From a virus, in IMG/VR virus record IMGVR_UViG_3300031629_000096, positions 1-21,936 of that record: a stretch of 21,936 bases of DNA; one strand, 5' to 3'. The notes under the pieces are model-generated. The model searched no databases. It worked only from the letters and a program-made list of their open reading frames with translations, and was not told where the DNA came from. A program made the position numbers and the translations under genes. Below are positions 1-8,468 of this stretch, in pieces; within the stretch, counting starts at the first letter, position 1, and every line of letters starts with the position of its first letter.

Positions 1-1569
1 GGTACTGGTGTAGGCTTTAGTGTTGAACGTAACTACATCAACAAGCTACCAGAGATTGCAGAGAGCTTCCATAAGACTGACAGTGTTATCATGGTAAGCG
101 ATAGTAAGATTGGTTGGGCCTCAGCATTCCGTGAGCTTATTGCTATGCTCTATGCTGGTAAGATACCGCAGTGGGATGTCAGTAGAGTACGTGGTGCAGG
201 TGAACGACTAAAGACCTTCGGTGGTCGTGCTTCAGGGCCAGACCCTCTGATTGATTTGTTTAACTTCTGTATCGAAGTGTTCCAGAAGGCTAAGGGTCGT
301 AAGCTGACCAGTATTGAGTGTCATGATATTGTTTGTAAGATTGCTGACATTGTGGTTGTAGGTGGTGTACGTAGGTCTGCACTGATCAGCCTCTCTAACC
401 TCTCAGATCAACGTATGGCAAAGGCTAAGTCAGGACAGTGGTGGTTAGACGAAGGGCACAGAGCGTTAGCTAACAACAGCGTAGCGTACACTGAGAAGCC
501 TGACTTCCAAGCATTCCTGTCAGAGATGCAGACGATGTACGAGAGTAGAGCTGGTGAACGTGGTATCTTTAGTCGTGTAGCAGCACAGAAGATTGCAGGA
601 CGCAATGGCCGTAGAGATAACACCTATGAGTTTGGTACTAACCCATGCTCTGAGATCATCCTACGGAGTAATCAGTTCTGTAACCTGTCAGAGATTGTTG
701 TACGGGCAGATGACACGCTAGAGACACTAAAGGCTAAGTCAGAGACTGCGGCTATCATTGGTACACTACAGGCTACGTTGACGGACTTTAGATACCTACG
801 TAACTGTTGGAAGAAGAACACAGAGGAAGAGGCTTTGCTAGGCGTTAGTATGACAGGTATTATGGATCACTACCTGTTGAGCAAGGGTAACTCACCAGAC
901 TTAGCTAAATGGCTAGAGGAAGTAAGAGATGTCGCTGTCGAAACTAACAAGGTATGGGCTGAGAAACTTGGAATTGCTCAGTCTGCGGCTGTTACGGCTG
1001 TTAAGCCTTCTGGTACTGTATCCCAGCTTGTTGATAGTGCTTCTGGTATCCATCCTCGCTTCTCTAAGCATTACATTAGACGTGTACGCAGCGACAAGAA
1101 AGACCCGCTTGCAGTCTTTATGGAAGCATCAGGATTCCCAGTAGAGCAAGACGTGTCATCACCTAGCTCGTCAGTGTTTAGCTTCCCTGTCAAAGCACCA
1201 GACACCAGCGTGACAGTAGAGCAGGTAGGAGCAATGGAACAGCTTCAGTTATGGAAGGCTTATCAGAACCACTGGTGTGAGCATAAACCAAGTATCACAG
1301 TTTATTATACAGATGATGAGTTCCTGCAAGTAGCACAGTGGATATGGGAGAACTTTGACATCTGTTCTGGTATTAGTTTGTTGCCGTTTAGTGACCATAT
1401 ATATCAACAAGCTCCATATGAGGACATCACTGCTGAGAAGTATGACGAGTTACTAGCAGCAATGCCACAGGGTGTAAGTTGGTCTGACCTAGAGAACCAT
1501 GAGAAAGAAGACAACACTACAGGTTCCCAAGAGTTAGCGTGTACAGGAGGGGCATGTGAGATAGTGTAA
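1..1569 (+). CDS. nrdJ: Class II (B12-dependent) ribonucleoside-triphosphate reductase, 5' truncated
   Basis: Reduces ribonucleotides to deoxyribonucleotides using an adenosylcobalamin-generated thiyl radical, supplying precursors for phage DNA synthesis. The frame is open from base 1 (GTGVGFS...), so the ATG at 91 is internal and the N-terminus lies outside the window. Visible fragment residues: NPCSEI with C216, the expected radical-bearing cysteine; C227 eleven residues later, matching the regenerating disulfide partner spacing of the Lactobacillus leichmannii enzyme; GGVRRSA at 121-127; a KPSGT...SGIHPRFS phosphate-binding and active-site block near 335-355; and a C-terminal CTGGAC pair (C514/C519) equivalent to the shuttle cysteines. 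The family is about 740 residues, so roughly 215 are missing; that figure is inferred. No intein or intron interrupts the visible part. It is the only plus-strand gene and converges on the virion genes. Monomeric class II is favoured over class I because of these cysteine spacings. Confidence 0.93.
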   Translation, partial: GTGVGFSVERNYINKLPEIAESFHKTDSVIMVSDSKIGWASAFRELIAMLYAGKIPQWDVSRVRGAGERLKTFGGRASGPDPLIDLFNFCIEVFQKAKGRKLTSIECHDIVCKIADIVVVGGVRRSALISLSNLSDQRMAKAKSGQWWLDEGHRALANNSVAYTEKPDFQAFLSEMQTMYESRAGERGIFSRVAAQKIAGRNGRRDNTYEFGTNPCSEIILRSNQFCNLSEIVVRADDTLETLKAKSETAAIIGTLQATLTDFRYLRNCWKKNTEEEALLGVSMTGIMDHYLLSKGNSPDLAKWLEEVRDVAVETNKVWAEKLGIAQSAAVTAVKPSGTVSQLVDSASGIHPRFSKHYIRRVRSDKKDPLAVFMEASGFPVEQDVSSPSSSVFSFPVKAPDTSVTVEQVGAMEQLQLWKAYQNHWCEHKPSITVYYTDDEFLQVAQWIWENFDICSGISLLPFSDHIYQQAPYEDITAEKYDELLAAMPQGVSWSDLENHEKEDNTTGSQELACTGGACEIV

Positions 1570-1584
1570 ACTAGAGATAAAACT

Positions 1585-1610
1585 AAGGGGCCTTAAGTGG
1601 CCCCTTTTTT
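1585..1610 (+). terminator. Rho-independent terminator between convergent modules
   Basis: An 8-bp stem, AAGGGGCC (1585-1592) with GGCCCCTT (1599-1606), has a 6-base loop and is followed on the plus strand by an uninterrupted T run (1605-1610). It starts 16 bases after the reductase stop codon. On the minus strand the stem is followed by a weaker T-rich stretch, so it may also stop minus-strand transcription, but only after the virion operon has ended. The T run reaches the stop codon of the convergent virion gene. Confidence 0.85.
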
Positions 1611-3495
1611 ATTCTTCGTCATTAGCCATCATCATTCCTGTCCCTACTCCGGCCCCTGCACCTACTGTCCCAGCGGCAGCGAGTTTAGCTTTTGATGCGT
1701 TAGCTGCACCTATGTGTCTTTGTTGGGCTACAACAGGTTTGGTCATTGCTTTCTTCGTGTAGCTTTTAGCGTTAGCAAGATAGTTTTTACCTGTGGCGTT
1801 AAGAGTTCCTTTTGGAGCAGGGATTCCCGTCAGTTCTTCTGTTCTTCGCACAGCAGCCGCTACGTTTTCACGAGTGTTCATTGTTTTATGCTGCTTTGTA
1901 AATCCTTTTGTTCCCCACTTTTCCATAGTAATTGGTTGAACAGTAATTAAAGGATGTCCTCCCGCAGGGTTTAAACCGAAGATGTCATGACCGTCACTAA
2001 TCATAGAATAATTTACTTGATTATAAGGATCAACAACAAACATGTGGTTAACACCACCAAGCTCTTTTTGTTCTGAAGCGTAAGAAGTTTGAGTAGACAT
2101 AAAACCTTCAGGCTTTTTAATGTTATTATAGTCTAAACTGCTAACCACGTTCCCTGCTTCATCTCTTAAAGTGGCTGGCTTAATAGCACCTGTGCCTACT
2201 GCTTCATCAAAAACTTTTAAAGCAGCAGCTTGGGTTGGTGTTAGCTTTTTACCAGTTCTTTGATAGAGTCTTGCTTTACTTATACGATCTAACAACTGAG
2301 CATTGGTTACTTTAAGGTCTGTCGTATCTAACATTTGATTAAGCATGATAGTAGTTTTCTTGTCTAGCGTTGCAGCTAGTTGTGTAAACTCTACTACATC
2401 TCTAGGATCAACTTCTGTAGCTTTAGAACCTTTAGTTGCTGTTGCGTTACTAACTGTTTTAATATAACTATCAAAAGGAGAAACACTTTTCCCTGCTTCA
2501 GTACCTGTGTTAAACGCACGAGCAAGGGCAGAACCTTTACTTGCAAAACCAGCAGACTCTACGTTACCTACTGTTCTGCTGGATTCTAAACTTTTGACTT
2601 GTACTTCATATAGCCTACCGTCACCTGTTTTTACATGAGGCCCCTCAGTAACATGTCTAGTAAACTTGTTTACAATATTGTCAGGAATGTTTGCTTCAGT
2701 ACGGAAGCCGTTACCTATGCCAGCAGCTATTCTGTCTACATCAGCTATGTCTATTGCTCTATCATAATAAGTAAGGCCGTCAACACCCTGTGCTAATGCT
2801 CCTCGCTGATCCACGGGTATAATATCGTTACCTTTCTGAGCCTCGATAGCTAACGCTGTCTTCTCCGCGTCTTCGTTAAGCCCTACAGCCTCATCTCCTT
2901 TTCCTTTTGCACGTAGCCTTTCAGCGGGCGCACCTTCGCCTATAATATCTTTAACTTTTGTTTCAGACGTTCCCCATGTTTCCTCGAATGCTCTGGCTGC
3001 TGGGTCTATTCTAGCTTTAACCGCTTGAGGTACATGAGCCACAGCCTCCTTACCGAAAGACTTAACTGCGGTAAGTGGATTACCTGAATAAAAGTCTTTA
3101 ATAAACGTAGGCATGTCCGTAGCTACTTGATTTACAAAATTCCCTGAACTTTTAAGCAGTCCTTTAGCTACACGAGGGGCATAACCTAAGAGAGGTATAG
3201 CTCCTAAAGCCCCTAATGTAGCCATGCCGTAGTTGCCTTTTTGGAAGTCTTCTACAGCTTCTTTACCAGAGATAACCTCACCAGTCCCGGGAGTTAAAGA
3301 AGCAACAATGTATGCGCCTTCCTTAGCTCTACGCCTACGTTCTTCTGGAGTAAGGCTTGCATAAAGTTCAGCACCATTAGGTTGTGCTGCCATATCTCTG
3401 CGCATATCTCTGCCCATATTTCGAAGGCCGTCCAAAAAAGAAGTGTCTGGCTCTTCAACCAACTGATTAAGTCTTTTTAGCGTTTCGTCAGCCAT
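1609..3495 (-). CDS. Large virion (probable ejection) protein, possible ART-like C-terminal region
   Basis: A 628-residue protein and the last gene of the virion operon. I do not recognise a named family with confidence. It is placed as a DNA-ejection or internal virion protein because it follows three similar large proteins distal to the tail nozzle gene. Visible features: a charged N-terminus with an Arg run (53-56); a hydrophobic Gly/Ala segment at about 91-110; a long helical, Lys/Glu/Ala-rich middle; and a mixed alpha/beta region at about 440-530 containing TLRDEAG (R444), GFMSTQTS (467-471), HMFVVDP and HDIFGLNP. That order resembles the R-S/T-S-(E) layout of ADP-ribosyltransferases, though the usual catalytic Glu is not evident and D504 lies near its place. 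The C-terminus has a Gly/Ala/Val hydrophobic stretch (605-623). The start follows a strong AGGAGG and overlaps the previous stop by one base (TAATG). Structural role moderately sure; enzymatic role speculative. Confidence 0.6.
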   Translation of the reverse strand: MADETLKRLNQLVEEPDTSFLDGLRNMGRDMRRDMAAQPNGAELYASLTPEERRRRAKEGAYIVASLTPGTGEVISGKEAVEDFQKGNYGMATLGALGAIPLLGYAPRVAKGLLKSSGNFVNQVATDMPTFIKDFYSGNPLTAVKSFGKEAVAHVPQAVKARIDPAARAFEETWGTSETKVKDIIGEGAPAERLRAKGKGDEAVGLNEDAEKTALAIEAQKGNDIIPVDQRGALAQGVDGLTYYDRAIDIADVDRIAAGIGNGFRTEANIPDNIVNKFTRHVTEGPHVKTGDGRLYEVQVKSLESSRTVGNVESAGFASKGSALARAFNTGTEAGKSVSPFDSYIKTVSNATATKGSKATEVDPRDVVEFTQLAATLDKKTTIMLNQMLDTTDLKVTNAQLLDRISKARLYQRTGKKLTPTQAAALKVFDEAVGTGAIKPATLRDEAGNVVSSLDYNNIKKPEGFMSTQTSYASEQKELGGVNHMFVVDPYNQVNYSMISDGHDIFGLNPAGGHPLITVQPITMEKWGTKGFTKQHKTMNTRENVAAAVRRTEELTGIPAPKGTLNATGKNYLANAKSYTKKAMTKPVVAQQRHIGAANASKAKLAAAGTVGAGAGVGTGMMMANDEE

Positions 3496-5216
3496 TATTG
3501 TACACCCTCCTGCATTTCCTCTTCAGTAATATCTTCTGCTTGAGTCGTAGGTAGTTTCATGATCTCAACAATAAACGCCCTGTCAGCAGCAAGTGCTTTT
3601 TTCATAGTTGAGTTTTTAGTTATTTTAATAGCATCATCAGTTTGCTTCAACACACCAGCTAAAGATTTTCTAACATTAGGGCTGATAGCACCACGCCTAA
3701 CTGCATAGCCAATAGCTCCCGCGGCTCCAATTGTTGTAGCTATAGGTAAGTAACCTGAAAGAGTCAAGCCGCTTACAGCTCCTACACCTAAAGAGGCCAT
3801 AACGTATTGACTAATAGCAGACGAAGGAGCTTTAGTTCCTGTACTACCTTCGATGTTTTGAACAATACGACCTACTTTTAAATTTGCTTCGTGTGCAGCT
3901 TTGTCCAGAACATTGTCATGCGCTTGTAACCAGAGGTGCATCTTACGCAAGTCTTTACGTACATTAATATCAGGTACAGCTTCAGCAACTTTAAGGTTTA
4001 AATGATTACGCATTGCTCTAGTAGCGATGTCAATACCATTCTGCTTGTTACCATCCCAGTTACCTTTACCTAACTTACTAAGCTCTGTGTCAATCTGTCT
4101 ACGAACATCTAAAATACTTTTAACGGAACCGTCAGATTTGTTGACTAAAGACTCAACTAAATTAAAGATTTTATTTGCAGAGGCTTCGGCATCTCCCACT
4201 AAAGCTGGGTTTTTTGTTTGGAGATTATCAGCTATGTCTTTTAATTCCGCAAGTATTTCTTTCTTATTTAACTTAACCTTTGACTTTTCTAACTTCCTAT
4301 CCAACGCTTTGTGTTTTGCTTCTACAGCTCTTGAAATAGTCTGACCATTCTCTGCAAAACTTAAACCGTCCTTTAAGTCTAACTCTAATAAATTACTAAC
4401 TATTTCTTCTTGATCTGCGTCAGGTACAACACTAAGTGTTCCAAACTTGTTTACTGCTTTTGTTTTAGCTTGCTCTCTAAGAACCTCTGTTGTTTCTACG
4501 GGTCTTGAAAGATCGAATAAAAAAGCACGGTCTGCTTTAGTTTGTTTTTTGCGTCCTGATTCATATAGCTTATCTGCTGCTCTACCTAGTAACGAGGGCG
4601 CTGTATCAGGCACAGGGTTCCGTAAAGGTGGTGGCTTTAACCACTCAGCTACGTTAACGACACCCTCAATGGAAGCGGCTCCGTTAGGGTTCTCATTCTT
4701 AAAGTTAACCCAAGAGTCTCTAAGAAAACCTGCTGGCCCACTAAGGATGTCTAACCCCTTCTTAGTCACAGGGTTGTCTATTAATGGAGTCATAGTGCTT
4801 ATTACTTTGTTAGCTACGTATTCCTCCATTGCATTAGGGACAATCTGAACCATTGCATTCTTTGTCGCAACCTTTATACCTTCACTAAGGTACGTGTTTA
4901 AAGCATCAAAACCGCCTTTAGCCCCGATATTAAAAGCAGCTTGAGGCGCACCTATGTCTCCTTGTGTAGCAGCTAAAAACTGCTCTCCTGCAAAGCGTTT
5001 AAAATCTTGAGGGACATTGGAAACGCCTTCCTGAAACCCTTGTAAATCTTTACGGCCAAAGCTCTCAGAAGCAACATAACCTCCTTGATCAACTTTTTCT
5101 GCTTTCTCTCGTTGAGTAACCTGCTCTTGTAGCAAAGGGGTCAGCTCATTGATAGCCGTTATGTTTTTTTGCGTAATAGCTTGTTGAATAGCAGCTCTTA
5201 GTTGATCTTCATTCAT
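3495..5216 (-). CDS. Large virion (probable DNA-ejection) protein with hydrophobic C-terminal segment
   Basis: A 573-residue protein with no family recognised by name. The N-terminus is a Gln/Lys-rich helical region, followed by long amphipathic helical stretches and a Lys/Leu/Asp/Ala-rich middle typical of internal virion proteins. Residues about 471-505 (YVMASLGVGAVSG...) are strongly hydrophobic and Gly/Ala-rich and could insert into a membrane. Such a segment fits a protein that leaves the capsid and helps form a channel through the host envelope during DNA delivery, but this is inference from composition and gene order. The ATG overlaps the preceding gene's stop as ATGA. Its GGAG Shine-Dalgarno lies in a small palindrome (GGAGTTACTCC) immediately before the ATG, which suggests coupling to translation of the upstream gene. 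Confidence 0.6.
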   Translation of the reverse strand: MNEDQLRAAIQQAITQKNITAINELTPLLQEQVTQREKAEKVDQGGYVASESFGRKDLQGFQEGVSNVPQDFKRFAGEQFLAATQGDIGAPQAAFNIGAKGGFDALNTYLSEGIKVATKNAMVQIVPNAMEEYVANKVISTMTPLIDNPVTKKGLDILSGPAGFLRDSWVNFKNENPNGAASIEGVVNVAEWLKPPPLRNPVPDTAPSLLGRAADKLYESGRKKQTKADRAFLFDLSRPVETTEVLREQAKTKAVNKFGTLSVVPDADQEEIVSNLLELDLKDGLSFAENGQTISRAVEAKHKALDRKLEKSKVKLNKKEILAELKDIADNLQTKNPALVGDAEASANKIFNLVESLVNKSDGSVKSILDVRRQIDTELSKLGKGNWDGNKQNGIDIATRAMRNHLNLKVAEAVPDINVRKDLRKMHLWLQAHDNVLDKAAHEANLKVGRIVQNIEGSTGTKAPSSAISQYVMASLGVGAVSGLTLSGYLPIATTIGAAGAIGYAVRRGAISPNVRKSLAGVLKQTDDAIKITKNSTMKKALAADRAFIVEIMKLPTTQAEDITEEEMQEGVQ

Positions 5217-6589
5217 GGAGTAACTCCTAACCCAGTAGTGTCGATACCCATTCCTTTCAACATATCAAGAGTTCCTTGAGATAAAGGTTGCTGTACGGAG
5301 TTTAACTGAGTTGAACTATCAAACTTTTCAGGTTGTGCGATATAGAAAGCGTTTGTAAGAGCTGTGGTATCTTCTCCACGACCCGCAGCAAGAGCCATTA
5401 CACCTTCAAGAGTTTCGTTGTTTAAGGTGATAGCAGTACGTGCTACTCGTTCTTCAAGGTCTAACAATCTATTAATTGACTCTGCGGTAAGAGAAGAGTC
5501 AGCACCTTTAATACCTACAAGGAACTTTCTATCTTGTTCCGTGAAGCCTTGACCACCACCAAATATATCAATAGACGCTAACACAGCCTCGCCTCTGGAA
5601 GCCATTAATGCTCTAGAAGCAGCTACACCGTCCATATATTTTGTAGGTAACAGCCCAGACTCATTAATAATCTCTAATGATTTGTTAGCCCAGTCCGTTC
5701 CAAAACCAGTACGCACACCTTCTCTTAATATCTGCCTAGTGTCTGCATTTGTCGCCATTACTTTAGCAGCAGATTTAGCATCTTTAAAGACTTCTAAGTA
5801 TTCGTCAGTAAGACCTTGTGTTAACTTAGAGATGACAGTGTTTGCTTGGCTAAGTGTTTTCTGTACAACAGGAGACGGCATTAAACCTAAGTCGCTAGGG
5901 TCTACCCACTTATCTGTGCCCTCGTCCATAACCTGTCCTGCTTCGTTGACACGATAAACTAAGTTAGTTTCTACACCGTTCTCCACGCGCTTGTATGGTT
6001 GTAGTTTAGCCTTACGTCCTTGTATTTTCTCAAGGAACAATGTGTCTGAGAAATCGTTATAATCACCGTTTGCAATAGCTTTCAAAACTACATCATCAGC
6101 GCCATACTGCTTTGCTAACGCTATGCGGCCTTGAAGCCCTCGCTTACTTATAAGGTCACGTTCTTCAGCTTCCATAACTTGCTTGGTAGCCACCTCTAAA
6201 TCACCACCACTTTTAATTATTTCAGCAGTCTCTTCTAAGCCTAGTTTTGTAGCCTGTGCAAGTAGACCTGTTCGTTTAGTCTTTTCTTTTCTACGTGCCT
6301 CAAGCTGCGCTGCAATCTTACCTGCACCAGCAGTATTACCAGTCATCTGCATGATCTCAGCCAGCTTACTCAAGTCTTCCGTCTTGTTTAAATCTAAATT
6401 ACCCATGAGCTTTTGCAATTGAGCTGCTTGTGCGCCCTGTGGTGGTTGTCCTTGCATGCTTCTCATGCCACCCTGCATCATATTGGCAGCGTTAGCGCCT
6501 AGAGCTAACTGCTGTTGCTGTACGCTTAAACTAGGGTTAATCTGCTGGCCTGCGCCACCTGTTAACATACCTTGTAAATCTATAGCCAT
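5213..6589 (-). CDS. Virion protein, probable DNA-ejection/internal protein
   Basis: A 458-residue protein. The first 60 residues are Gln/Gly/Met-rich and probably disordered. The rest is predicted helical with many Lys, Glu and Ala, including a basic RRKEKTKR stretch. Around residues 344-392 the sequence GQGFTEQDRKFLVGI followed by a helix with conserved-looking Leu, Arg and Asn resembles, as I recall it, the C-terminal part of injected proteins in other podoviruses. Together with its place between two other large helical proteins, this supports an internal or ejection role. The start is ATG after AGGAG with 8-base spacing, 11 bases beyond the previous stop (TAG). Function is inferred mainly from context. 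Confidence 0.6.
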   Translation of the reverse strand: MAIDLQGMLTGGAGQQINPSLSVQQQQLALGANAANMMQGGMRSMQGQPPQGAQAAQLQKLMGNLDLNKTEDLSKLAEIMQMTGNTAGAGKIAAQLEARRKEKTKRTGLLAQATKLGLEETAEIIKSGGDLEVATKQVMEAEERDLISKRGLQGRIALAKQYGADDVVLKAIANGDYNDFSDTLFLEKIQGRKAKLQPYKRVENGVETNLVYRVNEAGQVMDEGTDKWVDPSDLGLMPSPVVQKTLSQANTVISKLTQGLTDEYLEVFKDAKSAAKVMATNADTRQILREGVRTGFGTDWANKSLEIINESGLLPTKYMDGVAASRALMASRGEAVLASIDIFGGGQGFTEQDRKFLVGIKGADSSLTAESINRLLDLEERVARTAITLNNETLEGVMALAAGRGEDTTALTNAFYIAQPEKFDSSTQLNSVQQPLSQGTLDMLKGMGIDTTGLGVTP

Positions 6590-6600
6590 TATTTTATCTC

Positions 6601-8235
6601 CTAGTAATCGTAATCTGAGCCAGAGAAGTCTATATTCTCTTCAAAAGAGTTTGAGGGGTTTATTCCCGCATAAACTTGATCAGTCGTTAGTCCGTATTTG
6701 GCTCCTATGCCGTATACATCAAGAGGTGCTTGTGCAGTTTCATCATTCCCGCCTCCAAACAAACCACTAAAGAAACCACCAATGCTATTCCCAACACTAC
6801 CAGCTAATCCGCCGCCTGCTTCAATAGGAGTTCCACCCAGCTTACCAATCATGGCATTCATTAGCTGCTCTTGAGCTGTCAGAGGTTTACCCACTGCTCC
6901 AGTCATAAGGCCCTGTAGCTGCTGCTGTTGTAGCAGGTTAGCCATGTTAGCACCTTGCATATAGGACTCAAGACCTCGACCACCAGCCTGTGATTGTAAC
7001 TCTGCACCGCCAAGCTGACCTTTAGCTGCCAGTTGCGAGGGTACACCTGATGCACCAAACAAGTCAATAGCTTGACGTTGTGGGTCATAACCAGCTTGCT
7101 GCAACATGCCGCCTAACTGACCAGCCTGTAGCTGCTCTGCTTGTGATTGTGTCCTAGCAGCAAGATTAGCGTTAAGCATAGACTCTTGACGAGCCTTCTC
7201 GTAAGCCATCTGCTCTGGAGTACCACCGTACATAGCTGTCTGAACACCCCCACGACCGCTAGAGAACAAGTTCTCCTGCATCTGTAGACGCTGACGTTCT
7301 TCTTCAGGCTGCTGTGTGGCTCTTATCTGCTCATAGAGGGCTGATTGTGCTGCTGCGGGGTCTGCACCTACCTGACCAAACAAGCCTTGTGACTGACCTA
7401 ATAGCTGCTGCTGCATAGCCTGTTGTTCTGGAGATAGGTTAAGATTAACACCACCTTCAGGAGTAGTCTGTACATTGGCTAGATTAGATGTTACACCAAA
7501 AGGACGGAACTGAGACTGGTCATAGGCTCGTTTGCCCATAGACTCGCCTAAGTCTAGACCTGCTTGACCTGTGGCCATAGCGCCTTCAATGCCCTGTTGT
7601 CCAGCGTAGTAGCCACCAGCGGCCTGTAATGCCCCGCTAAGGTCATTGCCTAACAGACCACCTAACAACGCACCACCATAAGCCACAGTGTTGCTAGGGC
7701 CGCTTGTAGAGGCTGCTGGGCCTGTTAGGACATCTGTTGTGTATGGACTGCCTTGAGGTGCGCTGCCGGTGGCCTGTGACATGGGGGCTGTAAGCATCCC
7801 ACGGTAATCATTTACAAAAGAAGGGTTAAGATTAGGATTTGCTTGTACATAAGCCTCAAACGCTGCTTTATCATCCCCGTAAGTACCTCTGTTATCTTGC
7901 TCAAAGTTCCAAAAATCTTGTTGTGCGCTGCCAAAACCAGTCTGAAAGCCTCCACCCATGTTGCCTTGTTGTACCTGTCTAATATTAGGATTGAACTTTG
8001 GTAATCCTGTTGTCTCATACCCTTGATCGGACGGCTTAAGGGCATAATCATCTGCAAAAACGGCTCTGGAAAAAGGAGCGATTCCAGAATGCTCAAATTC
8101 AGCAGCGGGGGCTCTACCCGTCATGTCGGGCTGTACCATTCTCATGTTACTTGGTAATTCATTGGGGTTGTACATGTTGCCATTCGGCCCTTTAACCATC
8201 ATCCCTCTATATTGTTGAAACTGATTAACCGCCAT
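6601..8235 (-). CDS. Gln/Gly-rich virion protein (tail or ejection component)
   Basis: A 544-residue protein unusually rich in Gln, Gly, Ala and Met. It has hydrophobic Gly-rich stretches at about 186-212 (GGALLGGLLGNDLSGAL) and 474-496 (GGGLAGSVGNSIGGFFSGLF), and a block TPEGGVNLNLSPEQQAMQQQ at about 258-277 that I associate with a conserved protein near the tail genes of marine phages, without being able to name a family. Between these lie Gln-rich helices. The C-terminus is acidic and Tyr-rich (SGSDYDY). The start is preceded by GGAGGAG at 7 bases and overlaps the stop of the small fibre-like gene by one base. A virion or ejection role is inferred from the operon position directly after the nozzle gene. 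Confidence 0.6.
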   Translation of the reverse strand: MAVNQFQQYRGMMVKGPNGNMYNPNELPSNMRMVQPDMTGRAPAAEFEHSGIAPFSRAVFADDYALKPSDQGYETTGLPKFNPNIRQVQQGNMGGGFQTGFGSAQQDFWNFEQDNRGTYGDDKAAFEAYVQANPNLNPSFVNDYRGMLTAPMSQATGSAPQGSPYTTDVLTGPAASTSGPSNTVAYGGALLGGLLGNDLSGALQAAGGYYAGQQGIEGAMATGQAGLDLGESMGKRAYDQSQFRPFGVTSNLANVQTTPEGGVNLNLSPEQQAMQQQLLGQSQGLFGQVGADPAAAQSALYEQIRATQQPEEERQRLQMQENLFSSGRGGVQTAMYGGTPEQMAYEKARQESMLNANLAARTQSQAEQLQAGQLGGMLQQAGYDPQRQAIDLFGASGVPSQLAAKGQLGGAELQSQAGGRGLESYMQGANMANLLQQQQLQGLMTGAVGKPLTAQEQLMNAMIGKLGGTPIEAGGGLAGSVGNSIGGFFSGLFGGGNDETAQAPLDVYGIGAKYGLTTDQVYAGINPSNSFEENIDFSGSDYDY

Positions 8236-8468
8236 TAGTATGCTCCTCCAGTTATTGTGTCAGCCGTTAGTGTACCAGTTACGTTTACGGTGGCGGCTGT
8301 GACAGTACCTGTAAATGTAGGGCCAGCAGTGTTAGCTTTAGTAGCACTGGCGGTAGATATATTGTTAAACTCTGTGTCAATCTCTGTGCCTTTAACAATC
8401 TTGTTGGGATCACCCGAACTTAGGGAGTCCTTAGTTGCAAAGTTAGTAGTCTTTGTGTAGTTGGACAT
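8235..8468 (-). CDS. Small fibre-like tail protein
   Basis: A 77-residue protein. The N-terminal half (GDPNKIVKGTEIDTEFNNIS) resembles the start of many phage tail-fibre-associated proteins. The C-terminal half is a low-complexity beta-type stretch, TFTGTVTAATVNVTGTLTAD, ending in ITGGAY. Its last residues match the end of the 397-residue fibre (LLGGTY), suggesting related C-terminal modules. It sits between the nozzle and a virion protein, with one-base TAATG overlaps on both sides and an AGGGAG ribosome-binding site. It is probably a minor tail appendage or a linker; the exact role is unknown. Confidence 0.65.
   Translation of the reverse strand: MSNYTKTTNFATKDSLSSGDPNKIVKGTEIDTEFNNISTASATKANTAGPTFTGTVTAATVNVTGTLTADTITGGAY

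Noticed and set aside
91-93. ATG as the start of the reductase
   Set aside because: In-frame upstream codons encode GTGVGFS, a conserved reductase segment, so this Met is internal.
3739-3767. Minus-strand TTGACT-17-TATAGC, promoter-like
   Set aside because: Lies inside the coding sequence of an ejection protein; the -10 is weak and no gene starts nearby, so chance is likely.
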